Shown here: positions 57,101-64,000 of the stretch, in pieces
Layout: each line of letters opens with the position of its first letter
How positions within the stretch are numbered: position 1 is the first letter of the stretch
NCBI GenBank assembly: GCA_036362985.1
Contig: JAYGXS010000001.1
Span: 70,993,402 to 71,057,401, forward strand
Length of the DNA: 64,000 bases
Origin: Ligula intestinalis
Taxonomy: Eukaryota > Platyhelminthes > Cestoda > Diphyllobothriidea > Diphyllobothriidae
Reading direction: 5' to 3'
Program-made: the position numbers and the translations under genes
The notes under the pieces: model-generated
Seen by the model: only the letters and a program-made list of their open reading frames with translations
What the model was told of the DNA's origin: nothing
The model's database searches: none

Positions 57101-59520
57101 AACAAACATGCGACGGATTTCGAAACGTCAGGCAAATAAACATAGTGTCCCAGCGACCGAGTTGTCTTCTACTTCTCAATTTATCGACATTTTCGGTAGG
57201 TTTTGAAACATCTGGGTTTGGGTGGGGTTGGCTGGAATAGAATAGCCGCTAACCGTCTAGTGCTAGTTGCTTCACGGTAGATCGTGTTCCGTTTCTTCTC
57301 ATCTGCCAGTTTTGTAACTTGGACGTCAAGGGAGGGTAACTGCTTGTTGATTTCTTCTATAGTGGTCAACTGGGTGTCGTGAAATATTGAATAATACCTT
57401 GAAAGTTTTAGGAGCCACATGCAAGCTTTCAAGGCATTATTTAATTCAATCTTTCCACCCATCAAGTTTACCATGGAAGAGGAAATCAACAATAATTTTC
57501 CCTCCTTTGACGTCCAAGTTACAAACCTGGCAGATGGGAAGATAGGAACTATGGTCTACCGTAAGGCACCTAACATTACGCGCAAACACCCTTTTGGTCA
57601 CAAACGTAGTTGTGTCAGAAACCTCTTCTAACGGGTTCAAATACACAGTAACGACGACACTGGGAAGCAGAAGGAGATGAAATATTTGCATGCCATTTTC
57701 AAGGCAAACGGCTATCCGAAGTCCTTCATCCACAAGTGTCCCAGGAAACCTCGTTTTCAGCGGTGGAGCTGAGAAAAGTCAAAATTCTGGCTTGTAATTC
57801 CCTGCGTGAAAAACGTTTCATAGGCGATGACACGAAGTCTAAAGCCTTTTGGAATTTGTGTGGCTCATAGACTAGAGTCTACAATCAGGCACCTCAATAT
57901 GAGGCCCAAGGACCCGCCGCAAGTGACCGAAAAATCTGCCGTGGTCTAAGGTATACGGTTCCAAAATTTTGATGCCAGGTGTGTTCGTGAAACGGGCAAA
58001 CGCCTGGGTGCTAGCTTGCCCCAACTTGCAAAGGCTGTATTAGTTCTAGGGTCAAGTATAACACCTGAACCATGTTTTCGCCTTCGAGAAAACGAGAGTG
58101 ATAGGCGGAGCCAATGAGAAGATAGCCAGAATAGTGCTCGAAAGTGAGTCCGCGAGCGGCACATTCAACCGAGCTATAGACTCGAGCCCAGCCTACCAGG
58201 CTCTTCGTACAAGGCTTGGATCCATTCTTACAGGGCCGGTAGGCCAAATAAGCACGTGAAACCGAGAGCCGACGCTCACAGCAAATAAGGTTGACGGTCG
58301 AGGGTCACGTGAGCAACATCCAACACTGCCTTACCGATGTACTTGCGAAGCGAAGAACAACTCAATCGAACAGCCACGACAGATCAGTCCACCGGTTGAC
58401 GTGGGGGAGGCCAACAGGCACAATGACTTGCCTACAATTACGCCGACCCCAAAGGGGACAAAGGTCGCGCAAACCCTCCAGCGCCCATTCCCGGAGAAAC
58501 CAAATATGGTCAGCAGCGAACGAACCGTTAACTGTTCGTGCGCCCAGCTCGACTTTAGTACGTGGTAGGCGGCCAGACTGACTAACTTCACCAGACCACC
58601 AGACACAGCAAATATAATAGTCTGATGATGGAAGCGAGGGGGGCTCCAAAACGTCAGTACAACTACAGTTCGGTTCACAAAGGCGCCCTCTCTTCTTCTT
58701 TGAGAGATGCTGAATGTATTTATATCAACGCACAGTAAACAGTGGGATATATATTTTCTGCAGAACGGAACGCAAACTATGCGATTTTGTCTTAAATTCC
58801 TTGTCTTGAGTCCACACATGTGATATCATCGCGGCGAGAAAGCAGCAATCGAGATCTGCAATCAGCAAGGTCGGGGAGCCACCGGAAGGCTCCTTATTGA
58901 GTTATCTGCCGTCACCAGTGACCATTGAGTGCAAGTAAGCTTTTCATTTTCGTTCCGGTCCCCCTTTGCTTTGTCGCTGGTACCTCTCGGTGTCATAAAT
59001 ATATTTGCTAATGCCTAAAAAGGTACGATTAGGTAGACTCCTGTTAAACCCGTCTCAGAAGCCCGAATTCTCTCTGTGAAAGGCATATAATTACTCCTCC
59101 ATATTATTTGTCCTCTTCAGAGTTGGTGGTATACCAAGCATGCTTGAGATACTTGATACCGCGGGCACAGAACAATTCGCCTCCATGCGTGACCTCTACA
59201 TCAAAAACGGTCAAGGCTTTATCATCGTCTACAGCGTGACTTCTATGCAGACCATATGTGACATTCGGTCCCTGCGAGACAACATTCTGCGTGTTAAAAC
59301 CGGTCTGTTGCGTCAGCCTATAAGCTACGCCAGACGACCCCCTCCTATACGACCGCCGCCCATTGTCCTAGTGGGCAACAAGTCCGATCTAGCCGAGATC
59401 CGTGAAGTCTCTCCCGCCCTTGGCCAATCCTTAGCACGGGAATGGAACTGTCCCTTCATTGAGGTCTCCGCCAGAACGGGCTGTGGCGTAAACGAAGCAT
59501 TCCTCGGAATTGTTCGTCAG
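35999..59520 (+). CDS. RAP2: Rap2-type Ras-family small GTPase, codons 1-178, C-terminus not found
   Basis: Rap2 is a Ras-like GTP/GDP switch acting at membranes through effectors such as TNIK/MINK kinases (family knowledge). Exons 35999-36132 and 59121-59520 join in phase 2 through a 22,988-bp GT-AG intron. Visible are [17 protein letters not shown] (P-loop, 10-17) and effector YDPTIEDFY (32-40). Phe39, typical of Rap2 rather than Rap1 (Ser), is present. DTAGTEQF follows at 57-64 with Thr61, NKSD at 131-134 and SAR at 161-163. Odd: a 15-residue Pro/Arg-rich insertion precedes IVLVGNK. The donor after GIVRQ (59521) shows that at least one more exon, with the CAAX box, follows; it was not recognised before 64000. 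Confidence 0.95.
37251..37287 (-). repeat. Hairpin family, copy H (37 nt)
   Basis: Minus strand CTGAGGATTGACTCC, loop TGTGC, GGGTTCGAAAGCTCGAG. One base longer than the 36-nt form; strongest similarity to copy C. Confidence 0.7.
37727..37762 (+). repeat. 36-nt two-stem hairpin, copy C
   Basis: CTGACGATGGACTC, loop CTGTAC, GAGTTCGAAAAGTCAG, followed by ATTAATAAATAAAT. The outer bases ATCT before and AGAT after are also complementary. Confidence 0.8.
38640..38762. repeat. Interspersed repeat D ending in (TAG)8 microsatellite
   Basis: AAGTGACAGTAGCTTTTTTG, then GGTACTACTGTACTATCTAC corresponds to 51560-51650 (TTTAGTGACAGTAGACTTTG, GGTACTACTGCACTGTCTAC). (TAG)n lies at 38737-38760. Confidence 0.7.
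41502..41919. mobile_element. 418-bp MITE with Tc1/mariner-like termini
   Basis: The left end TATACAGGGTGTCCACAAAG pairs with the right end CTTCGTGGACACCCGGTATA. Both lie at TA dinucleotides. No transposase ORF. A solo end of similar type (ACACCCTGTATAG) is at 34563-34575. The CAGGGTGTCC start is typical of mariner-superfamily MITEs. Confidence 0.7.
44841..45886 (-). pseudogene. 5'-truncated CR1-type LINE: RT C-terminus and 3' UTR
   Basis: Minus-strand reading gives [24 protein letters not shown], then [40 protein letters not shown] and [11 protein letters not shown]. After a frameshift comes [20 protein letters not shown]. These are typical post-catalytic motifs of non-LTR reverse transcriptases. 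It ends in AATAAATTTGACTTGACTTG with a (TTGAC)n tail. The 3' UTR matches 26935-27115. Truncated and frameshifted, so inactive. Confidence 0.85.
51530..51720. repeat. Interspersed repeat D, copy 2
   Basis: Shares TTTAGTGACAGTAG ... GGTACTACTG ... TGTCTACCCT with 38640-38762. Followed by a degraded TACTACT-rich stretch. Confidence 0.65.
52259..52270. repeat. Target-site duplication, left copy
   Basis: ATGTCCTTATGT, identical to 56056-56067 on the other side of the LINE. Confidence 0.9.
52269..52282 (-). repeat. (CAA)n 3' tail of LINE
   Basis: Plus strand TGTTGTTGTTGTTGT. Simple-repeat tail in place of poly(A), as in many CR1/RTE-type LINEs. Confidence 0.85.
52395..53512 (-). pseudogene. LINE RT C-terminal part and Cys-rich tail (shifted frame)
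   Basis: Continues the reverse transcriptase in the +1 frame relative to the upstream ORF. It starts with [18 protein letters not shown], holding the catalytic YADD, and is interrupted by TAA after ADA (plus about 53423-53425). An open stretch of about 299 codons follows: [15 protein letters not shown], thumb-like region, then a C-terminal [17 protein letters not shown] motif resembling the CCHC/Cys-His finger at the end of many CR1/Jockey RTs. It lacks its own start and depends on the upstream frame. Confidence 0.9.
53500..56001 (-). CDS. LINE polyprotein N-part: PHD-like finger, APE endonuclease, RT (833 aa, frameshifted end)
   Basis: Mobilises the element by target-primed reverse transcription. 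Residues 1-30 are encoded by the tandem units. GVEPNPGP at 72-79 resembles a ribosome-skipping 2A peptide. A Cys/His cluster (C88, C91, C101, C104, C107, H112, C120, C136, C139) is PHD-like. The endonuclease motifs are QLNCNGL (196), LQESK (223), NVYIPP (297), LGDFNAH (326) and SSDHLPI (396). The RT motifs are FGPDD (625), YRPISLL (684), [10 protein letters not shown] (753) and [16 protein letters not shown] (810). It stops just before YADD at PNPP, where a C6 homopolymer shifts the frame. A single-base error in the assembly is possible. Confidence 0.93.
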   Translation of the reverse strand: MDPSSDGLTSGRTYLHMDLSPDGLQQRAALPLPPPPHTKICQYTCFYLSIVFSRMDLPHPARLIRIPLLISGVEPNPGPAQGSIRWFCSTCAKQIYPNQACVLCGPCNNWQHFRARGTNCSDLTSIHQYSGSSYRCITCRHPRNGPAHTPGPSLPPPPMPLSATTQAASQQPSAPPPLMSLTVPDASPLSDLKILQLNCNGLSGKTDEIIKLLHEHDIKIAALQESKLSAKSKVPRFPGFAVIRRDRARNAGGGLVTLVHQSIKYQELTSAATSADSPLEELKVQVTIGPSSLTVHNVYIPPQSSCDANFRPSIVQMLTGDSKLILGDFNAHDDLWCSNLSCTRGASLAEEINKTNFGVLNTDGTSTSGTCASPDISIVSCDLLLSSSWDCLCKLSSDHLPIVITISTHVSPIRNARKCFMNLRKANWPGFLSETENLFDRAPFPPDVRQGVSVFNHIMHTASKHNIPAGKVFDPIPGYPTDAATLSRERDVTRAQNPQHPSLPAMTLEISRLVNEHNRTIWQEKLATFSSRTNTSKLWQTIKSMGRGAPAPPNQVIKFNGIPKKTDRDIANQFNVQFTTVAVHKSSKNSRILKHRSCKPLLVPLQFSAHDTTTAIKRAKNSKAFGPDDITMVHLKHIGPRGVAFLTMLFNLSLATCHIPAIWKMAHILSSHKAGKDYAVSDSYRPISLLSPAVKILERLILPSLNRHANLQEHQHGFRAFHSTTSALQRVTDRIACGFNKTKPAGRTAMVALDLTKAFDSVKIDTLMTSLMDSSLPNELCRWLNCFLRGRLTRVEFSGMLSKARNSRTGVPQGSVISPSLFNIYMADLPNPP
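55888..55908. repeat. G13 homopolymer within LINE 5' coding region
   Basis: On the minus strand it encodes the PLPPPP stretch. Its length is likely unstable. Confidence 0.7.
55933..56012 (-). repeat. 5 x 16-bp minisatellite at LINE 5' end
   Basis: Plus-strand units TCCATCCGGAGATAGG, TCCATATGGAGATAAG, TCCGTCCGGAGGTGAG, TCCATCTGAAGATGGG and TCCATCCGGAGATGGG. Units of 16 bp read all three frames in turn, giving the M-D-x-S-x-D-G-L-like start of the ORF. Confidence 0.9.
56056..56067. repeat. Target-site duplication, right copy
   Basis: ATGTCCTTATGT, matches 52259-52270 exactly. Confidence 0.9.
58065..58660 (+). pseudogene. Penelope-like GIY-YIG retroelement, second C-terminal remnant and 3' end
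   Basis: The plus frame reads [20 protein letters not shown], then [10 protein letters not shown] and [17 protein letters not shown], clearly homologous to 29767-29945. As there, a 36-nt hairpin follows about 400-450 bp downstream (58622-58657). The shared spacing supports one retroelement family with a fixed 3' end. No RT upstream, so it is truncated. Confidence 0.7.
58622..58657 (+). repeat. 36-nt two-stem hairpin, copy B
   Basis: CTGATGATGGAAGC ... GGGCTCCAAAACGTCAG. Outer stem CTGA-G/CGTCAG as in the other copies. Confidence 0.75.
59121..59520 (+). CDS. RAP2: Rap2 coding exon 2 (residues 45-178)
   Basis: 400 nt, in frame from [15 protein letters not shown] to [10 protein letters not shown]. 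Encodes switch II, the NKSD and SAR guanine-base motifs and the PPPIRPPP insertion. Ends in phase 0 at CAG followed by GTGAGC. Confidence 0.95.
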
Positions 59521-62500
59521 GTGAGCCGCTTGTTTTTTTCGATTAGGTTGGCGATGTTGTCTTTTCCTATCAAGGTTAGCACAGCATCTGAGAGTGACCG
59601 ACCAGATTATCTCGGAAAAGGAAGCGTAAATCAGCGGGAAATCTGAACTTGTCCTCATCAGTACTGCTAAAAGCCTTCCGGTAAAAGGGGCAAAGGATGC
59701 CTTACCGTTGCACTCCACCCCGATTGTATCTATGAATTCACGTGCATTTTCGGAAACAAGTACATTGGGCGTACATAAAGGTAACTGATAGCCAGGACCG
59801 CTGAACATTTGCCTAATTGGCTTCTCAAGCAAGAAGACAGAGTGCTACGATCTTCGATTTCTAAACACCTGCTAGACAGTGGTCACTCTGTCGACCTGAA
59901 AACAGCTTTCTGAGTGCTTTATCGGGCACGAACAAATCGGACTCTGCGCCATCTGGAAGCGGCCTACATACGACGGGCGAAACCCGGCCTGTGCAAGCAG
60001 CTAGACCACGTGGTCAGTCACCAATTACCTTGGTAATTGGGCAGCTAGTTTAAATCACGACTTGGCTTGCGCAAACTTCCTCTACAGGCTGAATTAATGA
60101 AGTGCACCTCAGTTGATCATTATTTACGCTGAACTATGACCCTTGCTGTTATAAACTGACATTCTGTGTAATTCAACCTCCTGTATGCTCCTAACCATTA
60201 TCCGACTCATGCGACGACGAGATACAGTTGAAAAGCCGTCGCGAAATTAGTTGAATTCAATAAATTCCGCTATCTACGCTTGTTTTAAATGATAGTATTC
60301 GATTGCAAGGTTAGTTGGTACAGCCGGATATGAGGGTAACGGCCGAAAAAGACGTGGACAGAACCAAAGGGAATGAGAGTTTCACTGTTGACTCAACATA
60401 TGAGACACAATGCCATTGGGTGTGCTCCCTTATAGTCTGCACCCCACAGAACATTAAGTGCCGACGCAGTGGTTGGGGACTTCCCATTTGGTTCGTCTCA
60501 TGAGTACTCACTAGCATTCCTGGCTTCATTTTTCATGGTTCGAGTTGAATGTGCGTGGCTAAGGACGGTGGCACGTCAAAGATATAGTAGTTATTGGGGT
60601 CTCCAATCAAGTCATAAATCACAAAAACGGACTTGGTCTGGTTACACTTTCGCCCTCTTTGCTGCACACATCCCAGTGAAGGCGTGTAAGCCGCAGTAAT
60701 CGTGATCAGTTTGCATTCTACTTGTCAGTGCAAATATATTCTTTGACTTGTATCTGAAACTGTAGAACCCGGCAAAACTGGGAAAAAATCCGAGGCATGT
60801 TTGTTTGTGACTCCGGCAGTATTTTTGACACTGAGAGGTATGACAGTTGCTACCACAGAATATGCGCCTTCCTCTGAATTCGGAAACTTTAGAAATAACA
60901 AGAAGCCACAGTACAATTCTATCGTTCCAGTGTAAAAAGCTGTCAGACTGGTACAAATTCTGCTTACGACAAAACAATCTTAATTCTATTCCTCGTTTAT
61001 CGGAATAAAGTCAGGTTTACAAGAACGATTGTTCCAATGTACGCTGTCGAAATTGGTCGACAATTGATTATGTCTAATAATTTGGTTCAACATGTTTGGC
61101 TATAGTAGCAGGTTGTTCGCCGATTGCTTTAAGTGTCATTTTCGTCTCGTTGTGGCTTATGGCCCAATCTCGAGCCCTGCAAGCAGCCGCACAGTGGCTA
61201 GGCAGACTAGCATTTTCGACAAAGACCAAAGCAACTGGAATTGCCGTTTCCGACTTATTAGCTGTTATCAGTCAGGAACGCCTAACGCCCAGGCTTCGTA
61301 ACCTCTGAAGATCAAACCCGCATTTCGTACTCATTAGTCTGCCTATATCACTATCCGCTGTACGAATGCTAGCGGGGCTCGAGATTGCGCCTAACGAGAC
61401 GAATATACCTCCTAATGTGATCGGTGTGCGCCCCTCAAGCATTCTTCCTATACCCTATCGGAACTGAGAAAAAAGCGAGATTGTGGCTCAATATTTAGAG
61501 CCTTGAACTTCTAACCAACAACAATGGGGTAAGGATTACTTGTACGGCCGCTTAAACAGGACACAGGCGTAGGGACGCCTCGCCCGCGACCTTACGATAA
61601 GTTTCAGAAGGGTTTATATTCCCGTGCCTAGTCCTTATCTTTTTCCTAACTCCACCCTCAACCTAAACCCTACAGTTAACGCGGAGCCAAACTTGCACAA
61701 TTCTGACGCTAACCCCAACCGTGATCTTAAGCCTCACGTTAATCCTCATGTATTGTGGGCGGTTCCTGTTTGGGTGGCCATATCAGTCATCTTTACCCAG
61801 AACAGGGCTGCCAAACCTGCGGTTGCGTGGGGTTGACTGCTGACGGCTGATAAACCAGAAATGGTGGTTAAGGTAGCGGGGTAGTTGCCTGGGAAATAGG
61901 AAGCTTCATAATTAAATACCAGTCACACTCTCCACTTTCTAATTCCAGGAATTTAGGCACTATCTTTGGCTACCCGAACACTTAATTATGTCCTAAAAAG
62001 GTAGTCGACCACTCTTATAAAGTTTCGGTTTTTTATTCATCCCGAGTGTACTATTTTATACCCCGTAACCTTAACATGAACCCTTCCATGTTTGCGTATT
62101 TACTACGCCCTTAAGGATCCTGTCTCAAGGTTGACCTCTTATGTTATTTTTCTGCGGGAATGTGCGACAGCTGTTAGACGAGGGATTAACCAATGAAGTT
62201 GTCCGACTTAGCTCGGTATAATGGTGATTCCTGGACTTGACATTTGAAACATTTGGCCGCAATGGTTGATTAATTCACTCGCCAAGAACTTGGTTTTTAG
62301 GATACTTTATTCTCAGCCAGTGGTAAATTAATTGAAGCAACTAGGTGGATGTGGGAGCATAAACTAGAAGGCAGGCAGATGTGCGAGTGTACTTCCGACT
62401 AACCCATGCAGCTGGAAGGTATGACTAGTTTTTACGAACGATTTTCGATCGCTTGTCTGTGTACTTTTTCTCGACATTGGCTGTCACAGAGGCTGCGCCT

Positions 62501-64000
62501 CAAGGTCATCCCTAACGAACCTCGGTCAAAGCGCTTCCTTCACTGCCGCAGTAGTGCAAGTTTTTCTTCCATTTATAAATTTAACTTGTAGCCCGGAACA
62601 AATATATTTCTGCTTTGCATTATCTTCCTGAAATTGTTCTCGAAAATGACTGAGTAAACAGGCTGTGAAATCGTGTTTAAATGTGTGACAACTGTTAGGC
62701 ATACCGACGAAGAAGCTTGCTGTCACTTTTCACTTAATCAAAATTTGCTCATGTGTCTCAAAACTCTTAAATTCAGTTGACCAGGAAACATGACTGGATG
62801 TATGGAGCGTTCATTACTTCGTTATTCGAATGTCTCTTATGAGGTGGTCTGGTTCATCTCACACCTGGTTCAACCGTCGATTTCGACAATGTCCACCACA
62901 AGCCTCAGGAAGCTGAAGCAACATAGTGACTGTAGGTGAATTACAAGGAAAGTAGACTCGCCGGATCAACCCCACTATCTCACCACTCCTACACCAAGTA
63001 CAGCTAGTGGCACCAACCGACGACAACTGGCCGAGTCTTGGGGCCAAGCGGAACACAACTCTCTGTAGCAAAACTTTACATTGATTTTTCCCAACTAGCA
63101 TGCTCTTCAACGACCGGAACCTTCTTTCCTTTGAATTTGATAATTTTTTTCGCGGATCATATTATTTAAACTTCAGGAAGCTTCGACTTAGTGCTAGAAA
63201 TTTTGCTAATTTTTTTGGGATCATTAGGTATTGGGTTTTGGTACGTCCTTACTTCCTTTTTCATTCTTCGGAAGACATGGAACCAGTATTCAACTGCATC
63301 ACGAGTTTTTTGAACCTGTTTCTAATTTTCGACCACCTTTTTTATTTGCCTGATGGATTTTTTTCATTACCGGCATGGCAAAGGGGATAACGTGAGCAAA
63401 TGCTGACGACAAATACGTGGGAGGCAAAAATGACCGTCGTGACCGGATGTTTGCTGAAGTGCAGGTGGTTGCTTCGCTCCGGGTTTTCACTAGACTAGCT
63501 GAAAATGGTCTCTCTGGCTTATCTTGGCTCATTGTTTAACACTGCTCAATCAGCAAAAAGTGTTTTTTTGTTTTTTGTATAAGTAAGTAAGTGGCTGGAG
63601 AATCGCGCTATGAGTATACTCTGGAGGTCTTTGCTAGCTCTGTCCAGCGTGTTGCTTAAAGAAACTTTTGTAGGGCTTTCCTGTGAGGCAGCCCAATGGA
63701 AATTGGCTTCCTTTATTAATCAATAGGCCGTCTATTTGTCAGAAGGGTTGTTCTCGTCGTTTTCTTGGTCTAGATGTCTCTTTTATTAACCAATAGGGTT
63801 GCTCTAATAGTTTTTTTGGCCTGCATGCTTATTTTCCACTTAAGCTTTTATTCAAGCAAAACAATTATAAGCGGCTACTGTGCACTTACCGCGAGCTAAA
63901 CACGCATTACCTGCTCATTAATCAAATATTAAAATTTTAATAATGAATTCCGTAAGACAATTAGGCGGGGGGGGCTCACAAGAAGCCTGGCCGAAGTTTA
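59521..64000. other. Rap2 intron 2 / downstream sequence
   Basis: The terminal Rap2 exon (about 20 residues with CAAX) was not recognised. The stretch contains a GIY-YIG fragment (59845-60030), telomere-like sequence on the minus strand (61636-61750) and otherwise unremarkable AT-rich DNA. Confidence 0.5.
59845..60030 (+). pseudogene. Fragment of a second GIY-YIG retroelement family
   Basis: The frame reads SISKHLLDSGHSVDLKTAF, a stop, VLYRARTNRTLRHLEAAYIR, then KPGLCKQLDH ... LPW. The pattern HL-TGH-VD-KAF-V-YR ... LR-LEA-IR-P-LC-Q ... LPW is familiar from the C-terminus of RT plus GIY-YIG proteins, but it differs from the family at 29737 and 58065. One in-frame stop; relic. Confidence 0.6.

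Larger units (their letters stand above)
36133..59120. other. Rap2 intron 1 (22,988 bp)
   Basis: Donor GTGAGA, acceptor TTGTCCTCTTCAG. No other cellular gene recognised on either strand. The intron carries an antisense full-length LINE, a CR1 fragment, GIY-YIG element relics, a mariner-type MITE and microsatellites. The stretches 38900-41500, 42000-44400 and 46000-51500 hold no recognisable gene; the longest ORF there, 46309-46863, looks random. Confidence 0.8.

Noticed and set aside
59521..64000. Terminal Rap2 exon with CAAX box
   Set aside because: Several AG acceptors exist but none opens a short frame ending in a convincing Cys-containing CAAX motif.
1..64000. CRISPR arrays, operons or other prokaryotic features
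   Set aside because: Spliced genes and LINEs show a eukaryotic sequence; no regularly spaced repeats seen.

Overview
This is a eukaryotic (metazoan) window with long introns and a high load of interspersed repeats. Two conserved protein-coding genes, both incomplete at the window edges, share it with a full-length LINE and many decayed mobile-element fragments. A 37-bp intron beside introns of 2-23 kb, together with the type of retroelement remnants, suggests a parasitic flatworm with a repeat-rich genome, most likely a tapeworm of the diphyllobothriid kind. That assignment is inference; no species marker was seen.

Left part (1-26 kb, minus strand): the N-terminal 475 codons of a K+-dependent Na+/Ca2+ exchanger (NCKX, SLC24 family). 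Six coding exons join in phase through five GT-AG introns. They cover the N-terminal anchor, the alpha-1 exchange domain, the cytoplasmic loop and the membrane re-entry before alpha-2. The alpha-2 exons lie beyond base 1. The introns hold TIR elements (4975-5694; 9923-10469; 22463-23012), a foldback (11022-11364) and several direct repeats.

Middle (26-36 kb): the intergenic space between the two head-to-head genes. It holds tRNA-like SINE copies, a CR1-type LINE tail, a decayed GIY-YIG (Penelope-like) retroelement and a 770-bp foldback.

Right part (36-64 kb, plus strand): a Rap2-type small GTPase. Exon 1 carries the P-loop and effector region; exon 2, about 23 kb downstream, carries the rest of the G domain. 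The C-terminal CAAX exon was not found. The large intron contains an antisense non-LTR retrotransposon (52271-56055) with a perfect 12-bp target-site duplication, a PHD-like finger, an AP endonuclease and a reverse transcriptase. It is broken by a frameshift and a stop. The intron also holds a truncated CR1 copy, a Tc1/mariner-like MITE and further GIY-YIG element remnants.

The most unusual recurring signal is a 36-nt two-stem hairpin (CTGAYGATGGA ... TCCGAAACGTCAG). It occurs at least six times, usually a few hundred bases from decayed GIY-YIG endonuclease sequence, and it resembles the hammerhead motifs reported in Penelope-like elements.
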